DNA of 64,000 bases, taken from assembly GCF_015353075.1 (NCBI RefSeq), contig NZ_CP064187.1:1054001-1118000 (forward strand). Reading direction: 5' to 3'. Origin of the DNA: Rhizobium sp. 007 (lineage in GTDB: Bacteria; Pseudomonadota; Alphaproteobacteria; Rhizobiales; Rhizobiaceae). This document shows, in pieces, positions 17,463-26,042 of the stretch; within the stretch, counting starts at the first letter, position 1; every line of letters starts with the position of its first letter. The notes under the pieces are model-generated. The model worked only from the letters and a program-made list of their open reading frames with translations, was not told where the DNA came from and searched no databases. A program made the translations under genes and the position numbers.

Positions 17463-18395
17463 TTACGAGGCGAGCATCAGATCCATGTTTTGGACGGCCG
17501 CCCCCGAGGCGCCCTTGCCAAGATTGTCGAGCAGAGCGACGAGGTTGACCTGACTGGAGCCCGGCGTGCCGAACACGAAGAGCTTCATCGTGTCCTTCCC
17601 GGCAAGCTCCACGGCATCGATACGGGCAAGTGTACGACTCTCCTCGAGCGGAACGACCGTGACGATATCCTGACCGGCATAATGCGCTGTCAGGGCCGCA
17701 TGGATGCTTTCGAGCGTCGCATCGCCCGAGAGATCGTCGAGATGCAGCGGCACCTGGACGATCATGCCCTGCGCGAACTTGCCGACCGAAGGCGAGAAGA
17801 TTGGCGCTCGGTCGAGCAGGCCATGGATTTTCATCTCCGGCACATGCTTGTGTGTCAGCGGCAGGCCATAGAGGAAATGCGGCGCGGTGATTGCATCGTC
17901 GCGGCTCTGGTCTTCAATCTGCGCGATCATCTGCTTGCCGCCGCCGGTATAGCCGGAGACCGCATTGACGGTGACTGGATAGCCGTCCGGCAGAATGCCT
18001 GCAGCGCGCAACGGCCGGATGAGGCCGATGGCGCCCGTCGGGTAGCAGCCGGGGTTGGCGACAAAACGGGCGGCCCTGATCTTTTCGGCCTGCTCCTTGT
18101 CCATTTCGGCAAAGCCGTAAGCCCAGCCGGGATTGACGCGGAAGGCGGTCGACGTGTCGATAACGCGCACATTGTCGTTCGCCGAAACCATCTGGACGGC
18201 TGCTTTCGACGCGTCGTCGGGCAGGCAGAGGATGGCGATATCGGCGCTGTTCAGCATGTCCTCGCGCATCGCGGCATTGCGGCGTTCAGCCTCCGGAATG
18301 GACAGAAGCTCGACATCGCGGCGGCCGGCCATGCGCGTGCGGATCTGCAGACCCGTTGTGCCGTGTTCGCCATCGATGAAGATTTTCGGTGCCAT
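17463..18395 (-). CDS. argC: N-acetyl-gamma-glutamyl-phosphate reductase
   Basis: 310 aa, the short type-2 ArgC. Reduces N-acetylglutamyl phosphate in arginine synthesis. N-terminal NAD(P)-binding start [19 protein letters not shown], the [11 protein letters not shown] catalytic cysteine and [10 protein letters not shown] histidine are visible. Located close to speB (agmatinase), 78 bases downstream of it on the same strand, which joins arginine synthesis and agmatine breakdown in one cluster. Confidence 0.95.
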   Translation of the reverse strand: MAPKIFIDGEHGTTGLQIRTRMAGRRDVELLSIPEAERRNAAMREDMLNSADIAILCLPDDASKAAVQMVSANDNVRVIDTSTAFRVNPGWAYGFAEMDKEQAEKIRAARFVANPGCYPTGAIGLIRPLRAAGILPDGYPVTVNAVSGYTGGGKQMIAQIEDQSRDDAITAPHFLYGLPLTHKHVPEMKIHGLLDRAPIFSPSVGKFAQGMIVQVPLHLDDLSGDATLESIHAALTAHYAGQDIVTVVPLEESRTLARIDAVELAGKDTMKLFVFGTPGSSQVNLVALLDNLGKGASGAAVQNMDLMLAS

Positions 18396-18473
18396 GATAA
18401 TCCTGCGCTTTCAATGAGTTCGGATTGCTTGCGGAATCAGTGTGCCATGAAGTTGAATCAGTTTGATAACGGC

Positions 18474-19427
18474 CTAGCGTGCCGCTGCGTGCCTCTCGGC
18501 GCGGAGCCCCAGCATATACATCGCGACCGTCGCCCCTGCAATGGCGGTGATATCGGCGTGATCATAAGGCGGCGAGACCTCGACCACGTCTGCGCCGCGG
18601 ATATCGAGCTGCTGCAGGCGCTGCAGGACCGAAAGGATCTTGGCGCTCGACGGCCCGCCCGCTACTGGCGTGCCGGTGCCTGGCGTATAGGCCGGATCGA
18701 GGCAGTCGATATCGAAGGTCAGATAGGCCGGAGCGTCCTTGGTGTGCGAGACGATTGCCGAGGCGATCTCAGCGGCATTCATTTCTTCGACCTGATGGCC
18801 GTAGAGGATGCGAATGCCGAAATCCTCCGGCGCGTGGGTGCGGATACCGATCTGGATGGAGCGGCCCGGGTCGATGATGCCGTCGCGGGCCGCGCGTGCG
18901 ACGAAGGAGCCGTGATCGATCCGCCGGTTATCGTCGAGCCAGGTATCTTGATGCGCGTCGAACTGCACCAGCGCCAGCGGACCGTGCCTGGCCGCATGCG
19001 CCTTGAGGATCGGCCATGTGACATAGTGGTCGCCGCCTAGCGTGAGCAGGAAGGCGCCGCTGTCAAGAATCATATTCGCCTGCCGCTCGATTGCCGCCGG
19101 CGTCTCCTGGTGATTGCCGTAGTCAAGCAGGCAGTCGCCGTAGTCGATCACCGCCATTTCGGCGAAGAGATCGCGATTGAAGGGATATTGCGGATCGTTG
19201 TCGAAGATCGCCGAGGCGCGACGGATCGCCTGCGGCCCGAAGCGCGTTCCCGGCCGGTTGGAGGTTGCCGCATCGAAGGGAATACCCCAGACGACGACGT
19301 CGGCGCCTGTCAGAACCTTGGTGAACCGACGCCGCATGAAGGAGAGCGCTCCGGCAAAGGTTGGGTCAGTGGCCGACGATGTGAGGCTGGTCGCCATAAA
19401 GGCGTGATCGATCGACTTCTCTGCCAT
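18474..19427 (-). CDS. speB: Agmatinase / ureohydrolase SpeB
   Basis: 317 aa arginase-family protein that hydrolyses agmatine to putrescine and urea. All Mn ligand motifs are visible: GGDHYVTWP, DAHQDTW (the ligand Asp and His) and DIDCLDPAYTPGTGTPVAGG. N-terminal VVVWGIPFDAATSNRPGTRFGPQ is the canonical ureohydrolase start. Guanidinobutyrase or arginase activity cannot be excluded by motif alone. Same strand as argC downstream and phhA upstream. Confidence 0.9.
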   Translation of the reverse strand: MAEKSIDHAFMATSLTSSATDPTFAGALSFMRRRFTKVLTGADVVVWGIPFDAATSNRPGTRFGPQAIRRASAIFDNDPQYPFNRDLFAEMAVIDYGDCLLDYGNHQETPAAIERQANMILDSGAFLLTLGGDHYVTWPILKAHAARHGPLALVQFDAHQDTWLDDNRRIDHGSFVARAARDGIIDPGRSIQIGIRTHAPEDFGIRILYGHQVEEMNAAEIASAIVSHTKDAPAYLTFDIDCLDPAYTPGTGTPVAGGPSSAKILSVLQRLQQLDIRGADVVEVSPPYDHADITAIAGATVAMYMLGLRAERHAAAR

Positions 19428-19511
19428 GGCGTCCCTTCATCACATGTTGGCAGGACGTTGGACAATCACGGCCGACAAGGCAAGCCCCGAACGAAACGAA
19501 ATTCCTGTCGC

Positions 19512-20303
19512 TCAGGACGCCTTGGCTTCGAATGCCGGCGGAAAGTCGCCGAGAGCCTTGGCCTCGTTGATGCGGGCACCGATATCTTCCTCGATGATCG
19601 ACTCCAACTGCGAAAAGCTGTCGATCACGTAGTAAATCGGCTGGACGATATCGATCCGGTAGGGCGTTCTCAGCGCTGTCATCAGGTCGAAAGGCCGGAA
19701 TTCGCATGCCTTGCCTTCCATTGCCGCCCGCGTCTCGTTGGGCGAGGAGACGATGCCGGCGCCGAAGCAGCGGCGTCCCTGCGGGGTGTTGATGAGGCCG
19801 AATTCCACAGTGAACCAGAAAATCCGAAACAGATGCCAGGAATACCCCTTGCCGAGGCCGACGGCCTTCTCGCCGAAGCGGCGGACGAAATTGGCGTAGC
19901 TCTGGTTGGTCAGCAGCGGACAATGGCCGAAGACCTCGTGGAAGATATCCGGCTCTTCGATATAATCGATATGCTCGCGGCGCCGGATGAACGTCGCCAG
20001 CGGAAACTTGCCCTGCGACAGCAATTCATAGAAGCGCGACGGCGGGATGAGGGCAGGGACGCCTTCCACGCCGAAGCCGGTGGTTTCGTTAAGACGCCGA
20101 TTGACGTCGCGAAGCTGCGGAACTTTTTGCGGCTTCAGCCCGAGGGTCTTCACGCCGTCCAGATATTCCCGGCAGGCCTTGTCGGCGAGCAGCGTCATCT
20201 GGCGCTGATAGAGCTCGCTCCAGATTTGGTCTTCTTCAGCGGTGTAGTGATAGATGCCGTTCGCATCCGGCAGGTTCGCCGTGTAGGTGCTTTCCTTGGT
20301 CAT
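19512..20303 (-). CDS. phhA: Phenylalanine-4-hydroxylase
   Basis: 263 aa, the typical length of a monomeric bacterial phenylalanine hydroxylase. It oxidises Phe to Tyr with pterin and Fe(II). The iron-ligand segment FHEVFGHCPLLTN supplies two histidines, and WFTVEFGLI supplies the Glu. Divergent from an Lrp/AsnC regulator 152 bases away, a pairing that suggests amino-acid-responsive control. Confidence 0.95.
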   Translation of the reverse strand: MTKESTYTANLPDANGIYHYTAEEDQIWSELYQRQMTLLADKACREYLDGVKTLGLKPQKVPQLRDVNRRLNETTGFGVEGVPALIPPSRFYELLSQGKFPLATFIRRREHIDYIEEPDIFHEVFGHCPLLTNQSYANFVRRFGEKAVGLGKGYSWHLFRIFWFTVEFGLINTPQGRRCFGAGIVSSPNETRAAMEGKACEFRPFDLMTALRTPYRIDIVQPIYYVIDSFSQLESIIEEDIGARINEAKALGDFPPAFEAKAS

Positions 20304-20455
20304 GAGCGGCCTCCCGTCCTCTGATCCAATGAGCCGGGCGATTTCGACCTCCGGCTGTCATGTCACCATTATATCCCTGGGAATGCGGGTAAACATTTCA
20401 GCATTGCCGGATTATGGTTGGAAAATGGGAGAATAATCCGTGAGGAGGGGAAAGA

Positions 20456-20917
20456 ATGAAAGAAAATTTGAAGGCGGCCCGCAAGCTCCTGCAGCTTGTG
20501 CAGGCCGGCAGCACTCTGTCGCTCGCCGAGCTGGCGGAAAAGGCCGGCATGTCGCAAAGCACCGCCTGGCGCAAGATGCAGGAACTCGAGACGGAAGGCG
20601 TCATTCGCAAGCGTGTGGCGCTCCTCGATCCGGCAAAGCTCGATCTCAAGCTCTGCATCATCGCCCATGTAACCTTGGAGGACCACCACGAAGAGGCGAT
20701 CGAAGCCTTTGCCGCCGCAGTGCGCGACCGGCCCGAGATCATGGAATGCTATGCGCTATCGGGGACGTTCGACTATATGCTGAAGATCAGGGCGCGCGAC
20801 GTCGAAGCCTACGAGGCCTTCATGACACGCTACCTGATGCGCAATCCACATGTGCGCAATGTGGTTTCGAGCTTCGTCCTGCGCGAACTGAAGTCGACGA
20901 CAGAGCTGCCGATCTGA
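20456..20917 (+). CDS. Lrp/AsnC-family regulator
   Basis: 153 aa. N-terminal HTH (KLLQLVQAGSTLSLAELAEKAGMSQSTAWRKMQELE) followed by the RAM ligand-binding/oligomerisation domain (LSGTFDYMLKIRARDVEAYEAFM...VRNVVSSFVLREL). It reads away from phhA and likely senses an amino acid, plausibly Phe or Tyr, to activate phhA. The start is an ATG with a GGGG-AAAG upstream site. Terminates at a bidirectional terminator before rpsI. Confidence 0.9.
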   Translation: MKENLKAARKLLQLVQAGSTLSLAELAEKAGMSQSTAWRKMQELETEGVIRKRVALLDPAKLDLKLCIIAHVTLEDHHEEAIEAFAAAVRDRPEIMECYALSGTFDYMLKIRARDVEAYEAFMTRYLMRNPHVRNVVSSFVLRELKSTTELPI

Positions 20918-20944
20918 GGGCCGGCTGCGAGTGGTGGCAAAAGA

Positions 20945-20969
20945 AAAGGCCGGGAAAGACCCGGCCTTT
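20945..20969. terminator. Bidirectional terminator between lrp-like and rpsI
   Basis: AAAGGCCGGG, loop AAAGA, CCCGGCCTTT: a perfect 10-bp stem. On the minus strand it is followed by T-rich CTTTTCTTTTG, so it serves rpsI best, and also the converging lrp-like gene. Confidence 0.85.
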
Positions 20970-20992
20970 GCAAAATCCGTATTCTGGAGCGA

Positions 20993-21460
20993 TTAGCGCT
21001 TCGAGAACTGGAACGAACGGCGGGCCTTGGCCTTGCCGTACTTCTTACGCTCGACGACGCGGCTGTCGCGGGTCAGGAAGCCGCCCTTCTTGAGCACGCC
21101 GCGAAGGCCCGGCTCGAAGTAGGTGAGGGCCTTCGAGAGACCGTGACGAACGGCACCGGCCTGGCCGGAAAGACCGCCGCCTGCAACCGTTGCAACGATG
21201 TCGAATTGGCCGTCGCGGGCTGCAGCGACGATCGGCTGGCGCAGGATCATCTGCAGGACCGGACGGGCGAAGTATGCCGTGAAGTCCTTGCCGTTGACGG
21301 TGATCTTGCCGGAGCCGGCCTTGAGCCAAACACGGGCTACGGCATCCTTACGCTTGCCGGTCGCATAGGAGCGGCCAAGCGAGTCGACCTTGCGGACGTG
21401 AACCGGAGCAGCTGCTTCCGACGACGTGCCGAGGTCCTTCAGGGAAGAGAGGTCAGCCAT
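20993..21460 (-). CDS. rpsI: 30S ribosomal protein S9
   Basis: 155 aa. Family end [10 protein letters not shown], with [25 protein letters not shown] and LRQPIVAA. The N-terminal region carries a 25-residue alphaproteobacterial extension. It lies 2 bases downstream of rplM, the classic L13-S9 operon. Confidence 0.97.
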   Translation of the reverse strand: MADLSSLKDLGTSSEAAAPVHVRKVDSLGRSYATGKRKDAVARVWLKAGSGKITVNGKDFTAYFARPVLQMILRQPIVAAARDGQFDIVATVAGGGLSGQAGAVRHGLSKALTYFEPGLRGVLKKGGFLTRDSRVVERKKYGKAKARRSFQFSKR

Positions 21461-21462
21461 TA

Positions 21463-21927
21463 TCAGGCGCTCCTTACGTTCTTCTTGTTCAGCTTGGCGA
21501 CGTCGAGGACGGTCGGCTGCTGTGCTTCATGGGGATGGTTGGAACCGGAGTAGACGCGGAGGTTCTTCATCTGGCGACGGCCGAGCGGACCACGCGGGAC
21601 CATGCGCTCAACGGCCTTTTCGAGGACGCGCTCCGGGAAGCGGCCTTCGATGATCTGGCGAGCGGTGCGCTCCTTGATGCCGCCGGCATAACCGGTGTGC
21701 CAGTAGTAGACCTTGTCGGAATACTTCTTGCCGGTGAAAACGACCTTGTCGGCATTGATGACGATAACGTTGTCGCCGTCGTCAACGTGAGGCGTGAAGG
21801 TTGCCTTGTGCTTGCCGCGCAGACGCATGGCGATGAGGGAAGCGAGGCGGCCAACGACAAGCCCTTCGGCGTCGATGATCACCCACTTCTTCTCCACCTC
21901 TGCAGGCTTCTGGGAGAAGGTTGCCAT
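21463..21927 (-). CDS. rplM: 50S ribosomal protein L13
   Basis: 154 aa from the ATG at 21927, preceded by AAAGGAGAGAATCACT. The frame extends upstream but the protein begins [19 protein letters not shown]. Contains [19 protein letters not shown] and [18 protein letters not shown]. Heads the rplM-rpsI operon. Confidence 0.97.
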   Translation of the reverse strand: MATFSQKPAEVEKKWVIIDAEGLVVGRLASLIAMRLRGKHKATFTPHVDDGDNVIVINADKVVFTGKKYSDKVYYWHTGYAGGIKERTARQIIEGRFPERVLEKAVERMVPRGPLGRRQMKNLRVYSGSNHPHEAQQPTVLDVAKLNKKNVRSA

Positions 21928-22003
21928 AGTGATTCTCTCCTTTGGATCCCTGAACCCGAGGGCCAAGGGCGTTTCTTGTTGCTTGGTTTGACGCACCCGA
22001 AAG

Positions 22004-22048
22004 CGCGCCAAAAAGAAAGCAGCCCGGAAAGGCTGCGTTTCTGGCGCG
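22004..22048 (-). promoter_or_regulatory. Structured hairpin in the rplM leader, terminator-like
   Basis: On the minus strand, CGCGCC, AGAAA and GCAGCC pair with GGCTGC, TTTCT and GGCGCG, with a TTTCCG loop, giving a long nested stem. Immediately after the inner GC stem comes TTTCTTTTT, as in an intrinsic terminator. It lies 76 to 121 bases upstream of the rplM start and could be a leader attenuator, a terminator, or a ribosomal-protein-binding site. Confidence 0.5.
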
Positions 22049-22156
22049 GTGTATAGAGGGAAAGGCCTTAACGGTCAATATCATCCGTCTGCGCCACCGT
22101 AAAAAATACGAAACAAAATCAATGTGTTAATTATGTGGTAATATGATACCGTAATT

Positions 22157-22582
22157 TTATCGCGGTGGAATCGAATAAGTTGCCGTCGCATGGGCCACCA
22201 GCTCGGCCGGATTTTCCTGAAAGATGGCGGCGTCGATAACGGCGAGCCGCTTTCCGAGCTTGAGGATCCGGCAGGTGCAGGTTGTCGGCTGCGGCTTCGG
22301 CAGGCGCAGGAAATTGATGTTGAGGCTGGTCGTGACGGCAAGTGCGACCGGGCCGATATGGGCAAGCACCGCTGCATAGGCGGTGACGTCCGCCAGCGTG
22401 AAGAGGGCAGGACCGGACACGGTGCCGCCAGGGCGCAGATGCCTTTTTGACGGATCGAACCGCGTCGAGACACTGCCGGGCGTAATATCCGTCACGGTAA
22501 AGACGCGCCCGTCCGTGTGGATCTGCGGGAAATCGGTCTCCAGAAACTGGTGGACCTCCTCGATCGTCATGACCGGCTGCAT
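22157..22582 (-). CDS. PaaI-family hotdog thioesterase
   Basis: 141 aa from the ATG at 22582 (GGAGAAGC upstream). Hotdog-fold features: LRPGGTVSGPALFTLADVTAYAAVLAHIGPVALAVTTSLNINFLRLP. The family hydrolyses acyl-CoA or acyl-ACP esters. Divergent from the enoyl-CoA hydratase gene, so the two could act in the same acyl-CoA pathway. Substrate unknown. Confidence 0.85.
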   Translation of the reverse strand: MQPVMTIEEVHQFLETDFPQIHTDGRVFTVTDITPGSVSTRFDPSKRHLRPGGTVSGPALFTLADVTAYAAVLAHIGPVALAVTTSLNINFLRLPKPQPTTCTCRILKLGKRLAVIDAAIFQENPAELVAHATATYSIPPR

Positions 22583-22655
22583 CGCTTCTCCTCGAAATTG
22601 CCGATAGCTTGTGACAGAACTGTTAGCACGAAATCGCAATGCAAGGAGTTAGTCC

Positions 22656-23486
22656 ATGGCCGAAGTCGTATCCTTCCGGAAGGGCGCAAACGAGGATGGG
22701 AGTGTCCTCGTTACCCGCTCGCTTGCCGATGGCGTGCTGCGGCTCACGCTCAACAACCCGCCGGCGAACGTGCTTTCGATCGCGGTGATGGAACTGTTGA
22801 TGGGCGAGCTTCAGAAAGCCGCTGAAGACGGCGAAGTCCGCGTAGTGGTCATCGCCTCGACCGGCGATGTGTTCTCTGCGGGGCACGATCTCAAGGAGAT
22901 GACGGAGCATCGTGCCGATGCCGATGGCGGGGTGGCCTTCTTCGAGGAGACATTTGCGCTTGCAGCCGATCTCATGCTGGAGATCACCCGCCTGCCGAAA
23001 CCGGTGATCGCGCAGATCGACGGCCTTGCGACCGCAGCCGGCTGCCAGCTCGTCGTCTCCTGCGACCTTGCGATCTGTACCGACACCGCGACCTTCTGCA
23101 CACCTGGCGTCAATATCGGGCTGTTCTGCTCGACGCCAATGGTCGCCGTTACGCGCGCCGCGCACCGGAAGCAGGCGATGGAAATGCTGCTGACCGGCGA
23201 AACGATCGATGCTTCGACCGCCAAGGACTTCGGCCTCGTCAACCGGATCGTACCCAAGCAGTATCTGACGCAGGTCGTGAGCAAATACGCTTCCGTCATC
23301 GCTTCGAAATCACCCTTGACGCTGAAGATCGGCAAGGAGGCCTTCTACCGCCAGCTCGAAATGCCGACAGAAGAGGCATACAGCCATGCGGCCCAGGTGA
23401 TGGTCGACAACATGCTGACTGCAGACGCGGAAGAGGGCATCGGCGCGTTTCTTGCAAAACGGGTGCCGAGTTGGACCGGCGAGTAG
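22656..23486 (+). CDS. Enoyl-CoA hydratase/isomerase family protein
   Basis: 276 aa crotonase-fold enzyme. N-terminal LRLTLNNPPANVLSIAVM, oxyanion region VFSAGHDLKEM, and GLATAAGCQLVVSCDLAI. It likely hydrates or isomerises an acyl-CoA in beta-oxidation. The active-site glutamates of true hydratases are not certain here (the second loop is CTPGVNIGLFC), so it may be an isomerase or another crotonase type. Single gene. Confidence 0.85.
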   Translation: MAEVVSFRKGANEDGSVLVTRSLADGVLRLTLNNPPANVLSIAVMELLMGELQKAAEDGEVRVVVIASTGDVFSAGHDLKEMTEHRADADGGVAFFEETFALAADLMLEITRLPKPVIAQIDGLATAAGCQLVVSCDLAICTDTATFCTPGVNIGLFCSTPMVAVTRAAHRKQAMEMLLTGETIDASTAKDFGLVNRIVPKQYLTQVVSKYASVIASKSPLTLKIGKEAFYRQLEMPTEEAYSHAAQVMVDNMLTADAEEGIGAFLAKRVPSWTGE

Positions 23487-23508
23487 CGCGCTCGACATTC
23501 TGCGGGAC

Positions 23509-23778
23509 GAGCAGACAAGGCCAAAAGGCGAGTCGTGCTCATTATGCGAAATCGCTCGACGATTTAAGCCCGCTAAATCTGTTGGACTGCATAGATTGAG
23601 CGGCGATCGGAAAGGTCAGTGGGCAACGACAATCAACGGCCCTTGGCGTCTATGCTTTCGAGAAACGATCCGCAGCTTTTGGCTCAATTTGCAATTTGCT
23701 TGCGATCTGGCTGTTGCAGAACGTGAGAAGGGCGAGCGGATCTCAAAAGAGGTTATTCCAGCGCAATCTGCCGCGTAG
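23509..23778 (+). pseudogene. Fused relic of a higB-higA toxin-antitoxin pair
   Basis: About 90 codons. The first part reads LHRLSGDRKGQWATTINGPW then RLCFRE, matching the core of HigB/RelE-type toxins (LKGDRxGQWSIRINxQWRLCF). From about 23662 it switches to FWLNLQFACDLAVAEREKGE plus RISKEVIP, the C-terminus of HigA-type antitoxins. The end of the toxin and the HTH part of the antitoxin are missing, in frame. Most simply a deletion inside a former higBA operon. No start codon with a ribosome site is obvious. Confidence 0.7.
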
Positions 23779-23781
23779 TTC

Positions 23782-24618
23782 TTACCCGAGCTTCAGGATC
23801 AGTCCGCCGCTCGCGATGATCACGCCTGCGACATAACGCCATGGGCTGGCTTTCTCCTTCAGGACCAGCACCGAAATGATGAGCGCGAAGAGGATCGACG
23901 TTTCCCGCAGCGCGGCAACGGTGGCGACGGGCGCCTTGGTCATGGCCCAGAGGGCGAACCCGTAGGAGGCGATCGAACCGGCGCCGCCAATCAGACCGCG
24001 CCACCAATTGTAGCGGACATGAACCGCGACTGCGAGAAGGCCGCGGCGCGAGATCGCCCATGCAAAGAGCAGCACCGGCGGCAGCAGCGCCATCCACAGC
24101 GTATAGGACACCGCATTGCCGGAGACGCGTGCGCCGATGCCGTCGACATAAGTATAGGTAGCGATGACGCAGGCGTTGACGAGCGCGAGCATGATGGCAT
24201 GTTTGCTGCCGCGCCGCGCCTCGAAGGCAAGGGTCAGAATGCCGGCGCAGATCGTCATCGTGCCGATGAGCGCGCCGCCCGAAAGGCTTTCGTTCAACAC
24301 GAAGCCGCTTGTGGCGGTGATGAGGAGCGGCGCACAGCCGCGCATCAGCGGATAGACGAGGCCGATATCGCCTGCGCGGTAAGCGGCCGCGACCAATTGA
24401 AAATACGCAAATTGCAGGACGGCCGACGCTCCGATGAAGGGCCAGGCCGTTGGCTGCGGCAGCGGCAGAAAGGGCAGGAACGGCAGCGCCGCCACTGCCC
24501 CGCCGGCCGAAACAAGCGCCGCGTCCAGCGACTTGTTGGTCCCCGCCTTGATGATCGCGTTCCATGTCGCATGCAGGAATGCACCGAAGAGAACGAGCAG
24601 AATGACGTCGAGGGGCAC
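23782..24618 (-). CDS. EamA-family (DMT) permease
   Basis: 278 aa if starting at the GTG at 24618 (MPLDVILLVLFGAFLHATWNAI, the usual N-terminus); the frame opens as far as 24780, but the extra residues are polar. Ten TM helices in two EamA repeats. Contains GLVYPLMRGCAPLLITATSGFVL and a final ISVLVLKEKASPWRYVAGVIIA. A drug/metabolite exporter of unknown substrate. Confidence 0.8.
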   Translation of the reverse strand: MPLDVILLVLFGAFLHATWNAIIKAGTNKSLDAALVSAGGAVAALPFLPFLPLPQPTAWPFIGASAVLQFAYFQLVAAAYRAGDIGLVYPLMRGCAPLLITATSGFVLNESLSGGALIGTMTICAGILTLAFEARRGSKHAIMLALVNACVIATYTYVDGIGARVSGNAVSYTLWMALLPPVLLFAWAISRRGLLAVAVHVRYNWWRGLIGGAGSIASYGFALWAMTKAPVATVAALRETSILFALIISVLVLKEKASPWRYVAGVIIASGGLILKLG

Positions 24619-25088
24619 GATGCGGACCGGAATGAAAGGGAAGGCTATCTGGGGAGAATGGGTATGGGCCGTGTTGACGCGAAAATCAATCTTGCGAGCG
24701 GATTTTGCAACCGGTGGCTGGTCTCCTGCTTGAAAATGAGAATCGTCATGCTCGGTTCCGGCGCTAACGTGCAGCATCATCGGGGCGTAGCGTGCGCGCT
24801 CGAAATACGTTTATTTTGGCCGCGCACACTCAACTATGAGGTGTTTCTAATAGACGCAAGAACGAAAAAGGAACAAAACGAAGACAAAAGAAGTTTAATA
24901 GATGATAATATTTCTCCGCTTAGTCCATTCTCGATTTATACTTCTGTAATATAGAGATTGTTCTATAATTTTGCTATATCCATTTTGATGCAAATCCAAG
25001 TAGCAATTCGAACCGCTTCTGATTTACAATGGCCGGAAGCTGCGTGTTTCCGGCTCTTGCGAAATCGTTTTCGCGTCCCGAACACCTG
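24619..25088. other. Gene-poor, AT-rich gap
   Basis: About 470 bases without a supported gene. From roughly 24830 to 25020 the base composition drops sharply to AT-rich (GATGATAATATTTCTCC, TTATACTTCTG, CTATAATTTTGCTATATCC), unlike its surroundings. It may hold promoters or horizontally acquired sequence; no feature can be named. Confidence 0.5.
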
Positions 25089-25412
25089 CTACAGGGAGTG
25101 GTTTGGTATGAAGAACATCCCGTCAAGATTGTCGATACTCTGGCAGTTGAGGACGGGGCAGGACCGGTCGTCTCTGGTCGGTATGTTCTTCCACTCCGCA
25201 TATTCGTTAGCGTCGCAGTACCGACTGTTGCGGACGTAGCGATCGTAAAGCGGAAGGCCGCGCGGCGAGGTCCAGCGGAAGATGACGGCGCCTTGATTGT
25301 GGATGGCGGCGCGGGCACTTTGGCAGGTCATGGACATCGGATTGTAGCGGGAGATCGCCAGCGATGGTGAGGCCGCAAGGAAAAGCGCTGCGGCGAGAGC
25401 GAGTTTTTTCAT
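25089..25412 (-). CDS. Small secreted protein, Cys-containing
   Basis: 107 aa with signal peptide MKKLALAAALFLAASPSLA and a mature domain with four Cys in two pairs (MTCQSARAAIHNQGAVI and YCDANEYAEW...SCPVLNCQSIDN). The segment AVIFRWTSPRGLPLYDRYV is typical of a rhizobial conserved periplasmic protein of unknown function. A GGAGGAATAACCC site precedes the ATG. Confidence 0.75.
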   Translation of the reverse strand: MKKLALAAALFLAASPSLAISRYNPMSMTCQSARAAIHNQGAVIFRWTSPRGLPLYDRYVRNSRYCDANEYAEWKNIPTRDDRSCPVLNCQSIDNLDGMFFIPNHSL

Positions 25413-25509
25413 GGGTTATTCCTCCTTGGGAACCCGGATGCCTATATATACGCCCGAAGGAACTGTCAGTTTCAACGCTCTGCAAATAATGTCGACTGGA
25501 GGAAAGCTG

Positions 25510-25938
25510 ATGAATCACGACCGTTATCCGGACGATTACATTGCCGGAATTTTGAACTCCGTGAAGACGATCGCGCTGACCGGGGCGTCGCCCAATCCGG
25601 CCCGGCCGAGCAACGGCGTGATGGGCTATCTCCTGTCGCGCGGCTACAATGTCATTCCCGTCAACCCCGGGCAGGCGGGCAAGCAGATCCAGGGCCAGCT
25701 CGTCTATGCCCGGCTTGCCGATATCCCGGTGCCGGTCGATATGGTCGACGTGTTCCGCGCCTCGGAATATCTCCATGGCGTCGTTGATGAGGCTCTGGCT
25801 CTTCCCTTGCGGCCGAAGGTGATTTGGTCGCAGCTCGGCGTGCGCGATGATGCTGCCGCAGCGAAGGCGGAGGAAGCTGGCATAAAAGTTGTGATGGACC
25901 GCTGCCCGGCAATCGAAATCCCGCGCCTTGCCGCGTGA
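25510..25938 (+). CDS. CoA-binding domain protein (YccU-type)
   Basis: 142 aa from the ATG at 25510 (GGAGGAAAG site). Rossmann-type CoA_binding_2: VKTIALTGASPNPARPSNGV, GYNVIPVNPGQAGKQIQGQ, VDMVDVFRASEYL and VVMDRCPAIEI. These small proteins bind CoA in vitro; role unknown. Positioned 104 bases before metY. Confidence 0.88.
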   Translation: MNHDRYPDDYIAGILNSVKTIALTGASPNPARPSNGVMGYLLSRGYNVIPVNPGQAGKQIQGQLVYARLADIPVPVDMVDVFRASEYLHGVVDEALALPLRPKVIWSQLGVRDDAAAAKAEEAGIKVVMDRCPAIEIPRLAA

Positions 25939-26042
25939 GTGCACGGATTTTTCTCCAGACGCCCGATGGTTGAAACGCAAAGCGATTAACATTTGCGGAT
26001 CGTAGTCTATGCTCCCGCCATCGATAGCGACGGGAGGACGAC

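Noticed and set aside
25939..26042. Possible SAM-II riboswitch before metY
   Set aside because: The characteristic pseudoknot words of SAM-II are not recognisable in the 104-base leader.
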